A DNA stretch of 35,914 nt from Halothermothrix sp. DTU029 (GCA_001512435.1 LFRS01000169.1:1-35914), one strand, 5' to 3'. Shown: positions 17,114-26,289, counted from the stretch's first letter. The notes: generated by a model not told the origin, from the letters alone. Made by a program: numbers and translations.

Positions 17114-18229
17114 ATGAAAGCTATTATAACAGGTGGTGGGACTGGTGGTCATATCTACCCTGCCCTGGCTATAGCAAGGGCTTTAGAGGAGAGGGGCTGG
17201 AAGATATTATATCTAGGCTCAAAAGGGGGCCTGGAAAGTACTCTGGTCAGGGAAGAGGGTTTTAACTATCAAGAAGTACAGGTAGCCCCTTTGCCGAGAA
17301 AACTTTCAGTAAAATTAATGAGCTCGGTCTTTAAAACCATGCTGGGTTTTTTTCAGGCCAGAAAGCTAATTAAGGAATTTCAGCCAGATGTGGTACTGGG
17401 CACTGGGGGGTTTGTAGCAGGGCCAGTAGTTCTGGCAGCCAGTGCTTTAAAGATTCCTTCTATTATTCATGAGCAGAATGTCTATCCGGGTTTTACCAAC
17501 AAGCTTCTGGCGAGAAAGGTGGATATTATTGCCCTGAATTTTGCTGCAGCCCGGGATTATTTTCCTGAGAAGATTAAAGCCAGGTTTGTTGTTACAGGTA
17601 ATCCTGTCCGCCAGGCTATTCTGAATACTGATAAAGAAACTGGTCTGGAGAAATTGAGCCTTGAAAGAGGGAAAAAGACCATCCTGGTTTTTGGCGGCAG
17701 CCAGGGTGCCATGAGTATAAATAGAGCAATGCTTGAAGTCTATAAATATTATACTGAAAGTAATAAGGTCCAGATTATTCAAATAACAGGTGAAAAAAAT
17801 TATCAACAGGTCTTACAGGACATAGAGGATGCAGGGGTGAAACTGAAGGAAAACAGGCATTATAAAATAATACCCTATTTAAGGGAAATGGAATATGCCT
17901 ATGCAGTAGCTGATCTGGTTGTTTATAGGGCAGGGGCTACAGGGATTGCAGAAATTACGGCTAAAGGTATACCAGCAATACTGATTCCATACCCTTATGC
18001 AGCAGAAAACCATCAGGAGTATAATGCCCGTAACCTGGAAAAACAGGGAGCAGCAGAGGTGATTCTGGATAGGGATTTAAAGGGCCAGGTCCTGATTGAG
18101 AAAATAGAGGAATTATTAAGTAATGAAGATAGATTAAAAGAGATGGCTCAAAATAGTAAAAGTCTGGGGAAGGCTGAAGCAACAGAAAATATTGTTAGCT
18201 TAATCCAGGACTTGCTAAAGAAAGAATAG
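17114..18229 (+). CDS. murG: Undecaprenyl-PP-MurNAc-pentapeptide GlcNAc transferase
   Basis: Peripheral membrane GT-B glycosyltransferase that converts lipid I to lipid II. The N-terminal GGGTGGHIYPALA loop, GTGGFVAGP, HEQNVYPG, the second-domain GGSQGA and the UDP-GlcNAc-binding YRAGATGIAE/NHQEYNAR region are all present. 371 aa, normal length. It lies 25 bp after ftsW. Confidence 0.97.
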   Translation: MKAIITGGGTGGHIYPALAIARALEERGWKILYLGSKGGLESTLVREEGFNYQEVQVAPLPRKLSVKLMSSVFKTMLGFFQARKLIKEFQPDVVLGTGGFVAGPVVLAASALKIPSIIHEQNVYPGFTNKLLARKVDIIALNFAAARDYFPEKIKARFVVTGNPVRQAILNTDKETGLEKLSLERGKKTILVFGGSQGAMSINRAMLEVYKYYTESNKVQIIQITGEKNYQQVLQDIEDAGVKLKENRHYKIIPYLREMEYAYAVADLVVYRAGATGIAEITAKGIPAILIPYPYAAENHQEYNARNLEKQGAAEVILDRDLKGQVLIEKIEELLSNEDRLKEMAQNSKSLGKAEATENIVSLIQDLLKKE

Positions 18230-18293
18230 AGTAACATATTATTATTCTCTTTCATAGGATATAGTTGTGGTGAAAAAAGAGGTGGTTAAGGTG

Positions 18294-19676
18294 ATGGATA
18301 AAATAAAGAGAATACATTTTGTTGGTATTGGCGGAATCTCTATGAGCGGGATAGCGGAAATGTTGGCCCATAAAGGATATCAAGTCAGTGGTTCAGATTT
18401 GAAAGATTCTCATCTCCTGGATAAATTACGGGAAAAAGGTGTAAAAATTTATATTGGCCATGATAAGGATAATGTCCAGGATGCAGATTTGCTTGTAATA
18501 TCCAGCGCTATACCAGAAACCAATCCTGAATTAAAAGATGCTCGAGATAGAGGTTTACCGGTCTTAAAAAGGGCGGAAATGTTGGCTGAGATAATGAAAG
18601 GGATGAGAGGTATTGCCATCGCAGGGACCCATGGAAAATCCTCTACTACAGCCATGACAGCAGCATTATTGCTGGAAGGCAAAAAGGATCCCACCATTAT
18701 GCTGGGTGGAGAGTTGGATTTAATTGATGGCAATGTATATCTTGGCCAGGGTGAGTTTTTATTAACTGAAGCCGATGAAAGTGATGGCTCTCTTCTTTAT
18801 TATAATCCGGAAATAGTAGCTATCACCAATCTGGAACTGGATCATCTGGATTATTATGGTTCTGAAAGTAAACTATTAGGGACCTTTGAAGAATTTCTCC
18901 AAAAGATTCCTCAAAAGGGTAAAATAATCCTTAATGCTGAAGATGAAAAATTAATGGGCTTAATCAGTGAGGCAGATTCCAGACTACTTACCTATGGTAT
19001 TGAAAAAGGCACTATACAGGCAAAAGAAACCAAACTATATCCCTTTGGCAGTATATTTTCCCTGACAAAAGAGGGAGAAATGATAGATACTATAAATCTT
19101 CAGGTTCCTGGCAGACATAATATTCTCAATTCCTTGGCTGCAATTGCTATAGCACTGGAAACTGGAGTTAAGCCAGAAGATATAAAAAGAGGTATTGAGA
19201 AATATACAGGTATAAAACGGCGCTTTGAAAAGAAAGGATTATTGGGGGATATCCTGGTCATAGATGATTATGCTCACCATCCTACAGAAATTGCGGCTAC
19301 TATAAAATCTGCCCGGAATACTGGTTATGAAAGGGTTATAGCAGTATTCCAACCACATCGTTATACACGGACCAGGGATTTTATGCAGGAATTTATCCAT
19401 TGTTTTGAGGGTGTTGACCATTTGATAATTACAGAGATTTATTCAGCAGGAGAAAAAGCCCTACCAGGTATTGATGGAAAAAGATTAAGTGAAGAAATTG
19501 CCAGAAAGAACTCCTTCCCGGTAGATTTTATAGCTGAAAAAGAAGATGTGGTTGATTATTTAACCCGTATTGTGCGGAGTAAGGATCTGGTTATTACTAT
19601 GGGGGCCGGAGATGTTTATGAGATTGGCAACTTATTTCTGGAGAAAATGAAAAAAAAAGCTAAAGAAATGGCCTGA
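18294..19676 (+). CDS. murC: UDP-N-acetylmuramate--L-alanine ligase
   Basis: First Mur ligase, adding L-Ala to UDP-MurNAc. It has a Rossmann start HFVGIGGISMSGIA, ATP loop GTHGKSST (111-118), EADESDGSLL, the LELDHLDYY region and DDYAHHPTEI. 460 aa. I chose ATG 18294 because GAGGTGG is 8 nt upstream, although the frame is open back to a GTG at 18267. murB, which often accompanies murC and provides its substrate, is not here. Confidence 0.96.
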   Translation: MDKIKRIHFVGIGGISMSGIAEMLAHKGYQVSGSDLKDSHLLDKLREKGVKIYIGHDKDNVQDADLLVISSAIPETNPELKDARDRGLPVLKRAEMLAEIMKGMRGIAIAGTHGKSSTTAMTAALLLEGKKDPTIMLGGELDLIDGNVYLGQGEFLLTEADESDGSLLYYNPEIVAITNLELDHLDYYGSESKLLGTFEEFLQKIPQKGKIILNAEDEKLMGLISEADSRLLTYGIEKGTIQAKETKLYPFGSIFSLTKEGEMIDTINLQVPGRHNILNSLAAIAIALETGVKPEDIKRGIEKYTGIKRRFEKKGLLGDILVIDDYAHHPTEIAATIKSARNTGYERVIAVFQPHRYTRTRDFMQEFIHCFEGVDHLIITEIYSAGEKALPGIDGKRLSEEIARKNSFPVDFIAEKEDVVDYLTRIVRSKDLVITMGAGDVYEIGNLFLEKMKKKAKEMA

Positions 19677-19693
19677 GGGAAGGGAGTTTTACT

Positions 19694-20398
19694 ATGTCCG
19701 ATAATAAGCTGCTTTATTATATAATAGCTTTTATCAGTCTTTTGGCCCTTATTTCTTTTGCTCTCTCACCCTTTTTTGAAATCCGTAGTATTGAAGTAAA
19801 TGGCCTGTATATATTAAGTAGAGGGGAATTGGAGTATTTACTGGAACCCTATTATGGAACAAACATTTTATTATTAAATAAAAAGAACTTAAGGGAAAGC
19901 CTATTAAATATAGCATATATAAAAGAAATAGAAGTCAGGAAAAGCTATCCGGCTACACTGGTCCTCTACATAAAAGAAAGGGATCCTGTTGCCAGGATTA
20001 TTAATAATGAGCGCTATATCTTATTTAGTAGTGATGGCTTTATTGTGGAGAATAATACTATTATAAACCGGGTTAAGGTTCCAGAAATAAAGGGACTTGG
20101 CTATTCTTTTCATAACCAATATGTAGAGTATACCCCTATACTGGAAAGTATTGTACAGGCTCTGGAAGGAATTAGCCTGAAAACCAGAGGAAAAATTGAT
20201 TTTATAAACTACCAAAATAAAGAGAACACCATAATTGCTTATAATGGTAAGGTTCCTATATATTTTGGACAACCTGTAGGCTTAATAGAAAAATTTAGAG
20301 TCCTGGAATATATCCTTAACAAGATACAGGAAGAAGATTTAGCAGTAGAATATATAGATCTGAAAATTATAAATAAACCTGTTGTTAAAATAGAATAA
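19694..20398 (+). CDS. ftsQ: Cell division protein FtsQ/DivIB
   Basis: Bitopic division protein of 234 aa. It has a short cytoplasmic end, one transmembrane helix (about 7-27), then a POTRA domain beginning FEIRSIEVNGLYILSRGEL, with the conserved IKEIEVRKSYPATLVLYIKER segment. It forms the septal complex with FtsL and DivIC. GGAAGGGAG precedes ATG 19694. It probably ends the first dcw transcript, as a new promoter follows. Confidence 0.92.
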   Translation: MSDNKLLYYIIAFISLLALISFALSPFFEIRSIEVNGLYILSRGELEYLLEPYYGTNILLLNKKNLRESLLNIAYIKEIEVRKSYPATLVLYIKERDPVARIINNERYILFSSDGFIVENNTIINRVKVPEIKGLGYSFHNQYVEYTPILESIVQALEGISLKTRGKIDFINYQNKENTIIAYNGKVPIYFGQPVGLIEKFRVLEYILNKIQEEDLAVEYIDLKIINKPVVKIE

Positions 20399-20439
20399 GA
20401 TTATTTTTCCTTTAAAAAAGAGGACTTTTTCAATAGATG

Positions 20440-20468
20440 TTGAATTAATTCTAAAAGATTAGTATAGT
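20440..20468 (+). promoter_or_regulatory. Promoter for ftsA-ftsZ
   Basis: TTGAAT (20440-20445), a 17-bp spacer and TATAGT (20463-20468), just upstream of the ftsA ribosome-binding site. The 90-bp ftsQ-ftsA gap is the longest internal gap since the start of the mra operon. It would let FtsA and FtsZ be made independently of MraZ-repressed transcription. Confidence 0.65.
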
Positions 20469-20488
20469 CTGGGGGAGGAGGTTTATCT

Positions 20489-21751
20489 GTGGGAAGTCGC
20501 AGGATTGTAACTGGACTTGATGTAGGAACCACCAAAATATGTACAATAATTGCAGAGGTTAATGAAGCAAATGGTAATATAAATATAATCGGTATTGGAC
20601 TCTCTCCTTCACATGGCTTACGTAAAGGAATTGTAGTGGATATAGATGAAACAAGTAAAGCAATAAGGGATTCCTATAAAAAAGCAGAAAGAATGGCTGG
20701 AATTTCTATAGACACAGCTTTTGTTGGGATTGCAGGTGCCCACATTTCCTCGTTAAATAGTCATGGAGTTGTAGCAGTCACCGGAGAAGAAAAAGAGATA
20801 AAAGAGACTGATATACAACGGGTTATGGAAGCAGCCAGGATTGTTCCCCTGTCGGCTGAAGAAGAGATGCTTCATGTTCTGGCCAGGGAATTTATAGTAG
20901 ATGGATGTTCAGGAATCAAAGATCCTTTAGGTATGTCAGGAGTAAGGTTAGAGGTAGAGACCCATATTATTACCGGTTCTAGTACATCAATACAAAATCT
21001 GGTAAAGAGTGTTATGCGAGCAGGTTTAGCAGTAGATGATATAGTGTTGGAACCACTTGCTTCCAGTGAATCTGTTTTAACCAAAGATGAAAAAGAACTG
21101 GGTGTAGTACTGGTGGATATAGGAGGAGGTACCACAGACCTGGTTGTTTTTCATGAAGGAAGTGTTTGCTATACAGCTGTTTTACCTATCGGAGGTAACC
21201 ATGTCAGCAATGATATAGCAGTAGGTTTGAGAACACCTATTAATGAGGCCGAAAATATCAAGATAAAATATGGCTGTTCTTTAACCAGTCTTATTGAGGA
21301 AGATGAATATATTACTGTTGCCACTGCTAGTGGGAAAGATACTAGAGAGGTGCCTTTAAGAAAGCTCTGTCAAGTTATTGAACCCCGGATGCAGGAAATA
21401 TTTACCCTGGTAAAAAGAGAACTGGACCGGATTGGCCCCAGGGATTTGACTCCTGCCGGTCTTGTAATAACTGGTGGAGCATCTTTACTTAGAGGTACAG
21501 ATGCCCTGGCCTCGGAAATTCTTAAGCTGCCAGTACGTCTGGGAGAGCCAGATTTACTAAATGGTTTATCAGATGTTATTGATAATCCTGTTTACATTAA
21601 AAAAGATGGCAAAGTTCCCAAAGCTATCTTTTCGACAGCTGTTGGGCTTGTTGAATATGGTGCACGCTATCATAAAAATAGTGGAGAAAAAAGTAAAGAT
21701 GTAGTAGGGGATTTTATAAATAAAATAAAAAGATTTTTTGAATGGTTTTAA
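20489..21751 (+). CDS. ftsA: Cell division protein FtsA
   Basis: Actin-like ATPase that tethers FtsZ to the membrane. It has phosphate-1 loop GLDVGTTKI near the N-terminus, the family-specific 1C subdomain, phosphate-2 DIGGGTTDLVVF and adenosine motif GLVITGGASLL. The C-terminal amphipathic membrane-targeting helix (INKIKRFFEWF) is intact. 420 aa. GTG 20489 lies after GGAGGAGGT. It is followed by ftsZ after 19 bp. Confidence 0.97.
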   Translation: MGSRRIVTGLDVGTTKICTIIAEVNEANGNINIIGIGLSPSHGLRKGIVVDIDETSKAIRDSYKKAERMAGISIDTAFVGIAGAHISSLNSHGVVAVTGEEKEIKETDIQRVMEAARIVPLSAEEEMLHVLAREFIVDGCSGIKDPLGMSGVRLEVETHIITGSSTSIQNLVKSVMRAGLAVDDIVLEPLASSESVLTKDEKELGVVLVDIGGGTTDLVVFHEGSVCYTAVLPIGGNHVSNDIAVGLRTPINEAENIKIKYGCSLTSLIEEDEYITVATASGKDTREVPLRKLCQVIEPRMQEIFTLVKRELDRIGPRDLTPAGLVITGGASLLRGTDALASEILKLPVRLGEPDLLNGLSDVIDNPVYIKKDGKVPKAIFSTAVGLVEYGARYHKNSGEKSKDVVGDFINKIKRFFEWF

Positions 21752-21770
21752 TATGGGGAGGTAACAGAAA

Positions 21771-22835
21771 TTGTTTGAAATAGGTACAGAGATTGAGCAA
21801 TTTGCTACTATAAAAGTTGTGGGTGTTGGTGGTGGAGGAAATAATGCTGTTAATCGGATGATTGAAGAAGGCCTTGATGGAGTAGAATTTGTAGCCATTA
21901 ATACAGATGCACAGGCTTTATTATCTTCGAATGCCAGTAGAACTATACAGATAGGTAATAAAATAACCAGAGGTTTAGGTGCTGGCTCAAATCCTGCTAT
22001 CGGTAAAGAAGCAGCTGAAGAAAGCCGGGAAGATATAGCAGAAGCCCTGGAAGGTGCTGATATGGTTTTTGTCACAGCTGGAATGGGTGGTGGAACCGGT
22101 ACTGGAGCAGCTCCTGTAGTTGCTGAAATAGCAAAAAGTCTTGGTGCTCTTACTGTAGCTGTTGTTACCAAACCACTTACTGTAGAAGGTCGTAAAAGAA
22201 TGGAAAGGGCTGAACAGGGGATTGAAACTCTAAAAGAATGTGTTGACACCTTAATTGTAATCCCTAATGACCGTTTGCTGGAGGTAGCCGAAAGGCAGAC
22301 CAGTCTTCTTGATGCCTTTAAAATAGCTGATGATGTTTTACGGCAGGGGGTCCAGGGTATCTCTGATCTTATAACCATTACAGGAATTATAAACCTGGAT
22401 TTTGCTGATGTAAAAGCTATTATGACAGATGCCGGGTCAGCCTTAATGGGTATTGGTAGAGCTAAAGGAGAAAACAGGGCTATGGAAGCAGCAAAAATAG
22501 CTATTGCTTCACCTTTGTTGGAAGCTTCCATTGATGGAGCCAAAGGGGTATTATTGAATATAACAGGTGGCTTGAATTTAGGTATTCATGAAGCCAATGA
22601 AGCAGCCCGGGTTATCCAGGAAGTTGCTGATCCAGAAGCCAATATTATTTTAGGTGCTGTTATTGATGAGAGCTTTGATGAAGAAGTACAGGTAACAGTT
22701 ATAGCTACTGGTTTTGATGAAAGAAATGCAGCCAGAAAAAAAGAAGAGGAGAAACTTGTAGAAGAATTTGATATAGAAAATTTTACTGGAGATGACCTGG
22801 ATATTCCAGCCTTTCTGCGCAGGCAGAAAGCATAA
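21771..22835 (+). CDS. ftsZ: Cell division protein FtsZ
   Basis: Tubulin-like GTPase forming the Z ring. It has the N-terminal [10 protein letters not shown], tubulin signature [11 protein letters not shown], the T7 loop [11 protein letters not shown] with its catalytic Asp, and a short variable linker. The conserved C-terminal peptide [12 protein letters not shown] binds FtsA and other partners. 354 aa. TTG 21771 has GGGGAGG 9 nt upstream. A strong terminator follows directly. Confidence 0.98.
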   Translation: MFEIGTEIEQFATIKVVGVGGGGNNAVNRMIEEGLDGVEFVAINTDAQALLSSNASRTIQIGNKITRGLGAGSNPAIGKEAAEESREDIAEALEGADMVFVTAGMGGGTGTGAAPVVAEIAKSLGALTVAVVTKPLTVEGRKRMERAEQGIETLKECVDTLIVIPNDRLLEVAERQTSLLDAFKIADDVLRQGVQGISDLITITGIINLDFADVKAIMTDAGSALMGIGRAKGENRAMEAAKIAIASPLLEASIDGAKGVLLNITGGLNLGIHEANEAARVIQEVADPEANIILGAVIDESFDEEVQVTVIATGFDERNAARKKEEEKLVEEFDIENFTGDDLDIPAFLRRQKA

Positions 22836-22855
22836 GCAGGGTATTAGTTGAATAC

Positions 22856-22887
22856 AAATCTCGATACATACCGTATCGAGATTTTTT
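22856..22887 (+). terminator. Rho-independent terminator after ftsZ
   Basis: A perfect stem AATCTCGATAC (22857-22867) / GTATCGAGATT (22873-22883) with a 5-nt loop and a six-T tail. It closes the dcw cluster and separates it from the sporulation genes. Confidence 0.95.
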
Positions 22888-22988
22888 ACTTTTGGGGTAA
22901 TATGACAAAATAAGATAAATAAAGCAGGTCTAAAACTCTTTTTTCCTCATATATATAAATTGAATTGATAAGTAGGTGTATAATCAGA

Positions 22989-23873
22989 ATGATTATCTAT
23001 GTAGATATCACACTACTTAATAATTTTTTGATGACAACTGCCATAATATGGGCAATAGCAAAAATAATGGAAATAAAGATAAGCTGGGCCAGATTGATAT
23101 TGGGAGCCAATATAGCCAATCTTTATCTTATCTTTGCTTTTTTGTTACAACAAATTCCTTTACATTATTTTATAAGTTTTATTTTACATATCTTATTAAA
23201 TATAATTAGTGCTTTACTGATTGTGAAGGTTTCTTTTCCTGATTTAGATAAGGCCAGGTTCATAAGGGCAGTAACCAGGCTTTATCTGATTACCTTTATT
23301 GCTATAGGAACAACCCTATCTTTATTTTATATTTATGGAGGCTCACCTTTTAATACTGGTATTCTCAAGCTGTGTATTGGTCTTATTGTTTTATTTTTAT
23401 TAGGAAATTTCGGCTGGAGTATTATACAGAAGTATAAATTACCTGATGAATTATACTTAGCCATTGTTATATATTTTCAAGGCAGAGAGCTAAGCTTAAC
23501 TGGTTTGCTGGATACCGGAAACAGCTTAACTGATCCCTTCAGCAATGCACCTGTTATTGTTGCCGAGTTATCTGCCCTTCTTCCCTTATTTCCAGAGAAA
23601 ATACAAAAGCAAATCCTATCCAGTGCAAATAGAGATTTTGGCTTAATAGATATTTTTCAGGAATATGATCTTGCTCAAAGGATACGTCTTCTTCCCTTCT
23701 CTGATTTGGGACAGGAAAATGGACTTATGTTAGGCTTTAGACCAGATCTTGTTGAGCTTTTCTATAAGAACAAGCTGTTGAGGATAGAGGATTGTGTTAT
23801 AGGAATAAGCAAGAGGGTTCTGGACCATGAAAATTCCTATCAGGCTCTCATTCATCCTAAATTAATAATCTAG
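22989..23873 (+). CDS. spoIIGA: Sporulation sigma-E processing peptidase SpoIIGA
   Basis: Membrane-embedded aspartic protease that cleaves the pro-sequence of SigE in the mother cell. The N-terminal half has about five transmembrane helices (1-150). The C-terminal domain holds the catalytic motif LLDTGNSLTDP with Asp175, and the protein likely acts as a dimer like retroviral proteases. It responds to SpoIIR, encoded 1.7 kb downstream. 294 aa. ATG 22989 is chosen (MIIYVDI, with AGTAGGTG 10 nt upstream) over the in-frame TTG 22965. It is 24 bp from sigE. Confidence 0.95.
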   Translation: MIIYVDITLLNNFLMTTAIIWAIAKIMEIKISWARLILGANIANLYLIFAFLLQQIPLHYFISFILHILLNIISALLIVKVSFPDLDKARFIRAVTRLYLITFIAIGTTLSLFYIYGGSPFNTGILKLCIGLIVLFLLGNFGWSIIQKYKLPDELYLAIVIYFQGRELSLTGLLDTGNSLTDPFSNAPVIVAELSALLPLFPEKIQKQILSSANRDFGLIDIFQEYDLAQRIRLLPFSDLGQENGLMLGFRPDLVELFYKNKLLRIEDCVIGISKRVLDHENSYQALIHPKLII

Positions 23874-23897
23874 AACAAATATGAAAGGGGCAGAATA

Positions 23898-24635
23898 ATG
23901 CTTAAGAAGTTTTTTTTGCTTATAAAAGTCCAGCTGAAAATAACCTGGATCAAATTGCTGCAAAAAATAGGCTTATACCGGTCAGCTATTTATTATTTAG
24001 GTAGTAGCGAGACTTTACCCCCACCTCTGGAGGAAGAAGAGGAGTCCTATCTTTTGGAAAGATTAGGGGCAGGCGAAGAAGAGGTAAGGAAATTACTGAT
24101 AGAACATAATCTGCGTTTAGTAGTTTATATTGCCAGGAAATTCAATAATACCGGTGTTGATATTGAAGACCTGGTTTCAATTGGTACTATTGGTTTAATT
24201 AAAGCAGTCCGTACTTTTGATGTCAATAAAAATATCAAGCTGGCCACTTATGCTTCCAGATGTATAGAAAATGAAATACTCATGTATTTACGGAAAAATA
24301 ATAGAAAAAAAGCAGAACTTTCTTTTGATGATCCATTAAATATAGATTGGGATGGTAATGAATTAAAATTATCTGATATTATGGGAACTGATGCTGATAT
24401 TATCTATAAAAATATTGAATTAGAGATTGATAGGGAACTATTAAAAACAGCCATGAAAGCATTAACAAAGAGGGAAAGAACCATCCTTATTCTCCGTTTT
24501 GGGCTTTTAAAATCTGGTAATACAAAAACCCAGAAGGATGTTGCTGATATATTGGGAATATCTCAATCTTATATCTCCCGGCTGGAAAAAAGAATTATCA
24601 GGAAGTTAAGGAGGGAAGTAGCCAAATTAATCTAG
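23898..24635 (+). CDS. sigE: Sporulation sigma factor SigE (pro-SigE)
   Basis: Mother-cell sigma factor made as an inactive precursor. Residues 1-32 form the amphipathic, membrane-associated pro-sequence. The conserved processing region [14 protein letters not shown] is intact; by analogy with B. subtilis, cleavage is expected between Tyr32 and Tyr33. Regions 2 ([26 protein letters not shown]) and 4 ([37 protein letters not shown]) are clear. 245 aa. A terminator follows it. Confidence 0.96.
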   Translation: MLKKFFLLIKVQLKITWIKLLQKIGLYRSAIYYLGSSETLPPPLEEEEESYLLERLGAGEEEVRKLLIEHNLRLVVYIARKFNNTGVDIEDLVSIGTIGLIKAVRTFDVNKNIKLATYASRCIENEILMYLRKNNRKKAELSFDDPLNIDWDGNELKLSDIMGTDADIIYKNIELEIDRELLKTAMKALTKRERTILILRFGLLKSGNTKTQKDVADILGISQSYISRLEKRIIRKLRREVAKLI

Positions 24636-24656
24636 TTTTAAGAGATAGACTGGTTT

Positions 24657-24683
24657 AAGAAGGGCCAAACCCTTCTTTTTTTT
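24657..24683 (+). terminator. Terminator after sigE
   Basis: The stem AAGAAGGG (24657-24664) / CCCTTCTT (24670-24677) has a 5-nt loop and continues into a T-run. It separates spoIIGA-sigE from sigG-spoIIR, so the two pairs can be transcribed by different sigma factors. Confidence 0.92.
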
Positions 24684-24707
24684 ATTTATAGACCCAATAT
24701 GTACCAG

Positions 24708-24735
24708 GTATAAAAAGGGTGTAATGGGAAATAAT
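24708..24735 (+). promoter_or_regulatory. Possible forespore (SigF/SigG) promoter for sigG-spoIIR
   Basis: GTATA (24708-24712) and GGAAATAAT (24727-24735), 14 bp apart, resemble the GYATA / GGNNAN pattern of SigF- and SigG-dependent promoters. Spacing is about 1 bp shorter than usual. The site lies between the sigE terminator and sigG, about 50 bp before the sigG start, where B. subtilis also has a SigF promoter. Confidence 0.4.
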
Positions 24736-24782
24736 GAATAAAAACAGTAAAAAGATCAGAAAAGAGACCGGGAGGAATTTAG

Positions 24783-25565
24783 ATGGGGAACAAAGTAGAA
24801 ATTAGTGGAGTAAATACATCTGAGCTACCTGTCTTAAGTAATAAAGAAATGAGAGTTTTATTCAGGAAGATGCAAAAGGGAGATCAGAAAGCACGCAATA
24901 CTATTGTCAATGGAAATTTACGCCTCGTTCTCAGTGTTATTCAGCGTTTTAATAATAGGGGAGAGAATGTTGATGATCTCTTTCAGGTAGGTTGTATAGG
25001 CCTTATGAAGGCAATTGATAATTTTGATCTCAGTAAAAAAGTCCGTTTTTCTACTTATGCTGTTCCTATGATTATCGGAGAAATCAGAAGATATTTGCGG
25101 GATAATAATTCCATCCGGGTTAGCCGCTCTTTAAGAGATACTGCCTATAAAGCATTACAGGTAAAAGAAAGCCTGAAAAACAAGAATTCTGAAGAGCCTT
25201 CTCTTAATGATATTGCCAAAGAATTGGGAATTCCCAGGTCAGAGGTAATTTTTGCCCTTGACGCTATACAGGACCCCATTTCTCTCTTTGAACCTATTTA
25301 TCATGATGGAGGAGATCCAATATTTGTTATGGATCAGATCAGTGATAAAAAATCTGAAGATGAGAGCTGGCTGGAAGGAATTGCTGTAAGAGAAGCCTTG
25401 CGAAGATTAAATGAGAGAGAAAAACTTATCCTTTCTTTTCGTTTTTATGAAGGGAAAACCCAGATGGAGGTGGCAGATGAAATAGGTATTTCACAGGCAC
25501 AGGTTTCCCGGCTGGAGAAGGCAGCCTTGAAACGTTTAAGAAGGCATGTGAAGGAGGAACTATGA
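24783..25565 (+). CDS. sigG: Forespore sigma factor SigG
   Basis: Late forespore sigma factor of 260 aa. The N-terminal VEISGVNTSELPVLSNKEM is the SigG-specific leader that contacts anti-sigma factors. Region 2 (NLRLVLSVIQRFNNRGEN, DLFQVGCIGLMKAIDNFD) and the 4.2 HTH (QMEVADEIGISQAQVSRLEK) follow. GGGAGG precedes ATG 24783. It is immediately followed (1 bp) by spoIIR, implying shared transcription. Confidence 0.95.
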   Translation: MGNKVEISGVNTSELPVLSNKEMRVLFRKMQKGDQKARNTIVNGNLRLVLSVIQRFNNRGENVDDLFQVGCIGLMKAIDNFDLSKKVRFSTYAVPMIIGEIRRYLRDNNSIRVSRSLRDTAYKALQVKESLKNKNSEEPSLNDIAKELGIPRSEVIFALDAIQDPISLFEPIYHDGGDPIFVMDQISDKKSEDESWLEGIAVREALRRLNEREKLILSFRFYEGKTQMEVADEIGISQAQVSRLEKAALKRLRRHVKEEL

Positions 25566-25566
25566 G

Positions 25567-26238
25567 ATGTTTTTTAAAAAATTAAGGATTATTCTCTTTC
25601 TTATATTTGTTACAATTGTCATATTGAGCATAAATGCTAATAGTGCATTTTTGCTAAAAGAAAAGGGGGACTATATTAATGCTTTTACTGAAGATAATCT
25701 CCTACGTTTACATGTAATTGCTAATAGCAATTCTCCTAAAGATCAATATATAAAAAGATTAGTGAGAGAAAGGCTGATTGAACATATAAGGTCTAATGAT
25801 AATCTGAATTTAGATCTCCAGGCTCTGGAAGAATATATTAATGGAATATTGGAAAAGGAAGGTGTGAAATATAGAGGAAGGCTTGAGTTGGGAGAATTTG
25901 ATTTTCCAGCCAGGACCTATGCAGAGCTAAGATTAGCTGCTGGTAACTACCTGGCCTTAAAAATTATTCTGGGAAAAGGTGAGGGATCTAACTGGTGGTG
26001 TGTATTATTACCCCCTCTCTGTATTGAAGAGGCAGAAAATAATGCCAGTGATAAAAAGCTGGAACTAAGATTAAAGATGGTGGAATGGATTAGAGACCTA
26101 AATAAAAAAGAGGTTATAGAGAGTCCGGAAAATAAAAAATTAGTGACCTTAGGAGATAACTTTAAGGAAATTAAGTTAGAACCAGCCTGGCCGGAATTTA
26201 AATTAATTGATATAGAGGTTTTGAATGTAGAAGTATAG
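25567..26238 (+). CDS. spoIIR: Stage II sporulation protein R
   Basis: Signal protein made in the forespore and secreted into the intermembrane space, where it triggers SpoIIGA to process pro-SigE. It has an N-terminal signal/anchor segment (about 7-23), the family motif LRLHVIANSNSPKDQ near residue 47, FPARTYAELRLAAGNY, and the diagnostic NWWCVLLPPLC. 223 aa. The start is 1 bp after the sigG stop. Placement beside sigG differs from B. subtilis, where it is at a separate locus. Confidence 0.92.
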   Translation: MFFKKLRIILFLIFVTIVILSINANSAFLLKEKGDYINAFTEDNLLRLHVIANSNSPKDQYIKRLVRERLIEHIRSNDNLNLDLQALEEYINGILEKEGVKYRGRLELGEFDFPARTYAELRLAAGNYLALKIILGKGEGSNWWCVLLPPLCIEEAENNASDKKLELRLKMVEWIRDLNKKEVIESPENKKLVTLGDNFKEIKLEPAWPEFKLIDIEVLNVEV

Positions 26239-26266
26239 GAGTATAGGAAACTTGTTTTTCCCTGTG

Positions 26267-26287
26267 ACTGCCCTGAGGCAGTTTTTT
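26267..26287 (+). terminator. Terminator after spoIIR
   Basis: Stem ACTGCC (26267-26272) / GGCAGT (26277-26282) with a CTGA tetraloop and a six-T tail. Confidence 0.9.
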
Positions 26288-26289
26288 CT

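Noticed and set aside
20414-20430. Terminator between ftsQ and ftsA
   Set aside because: AAAAAG/CTTTTT can pair but the stem is all A-T except one pair; too weak to call.
21569-22543. 324-codon minus-strand ORF opposite ftsZ
   Set aside because: Long but entirely antisense to a strongly conserved gene; the Pro/Ser/Ala-rich translation is what a reversed FtsZ frame gives.
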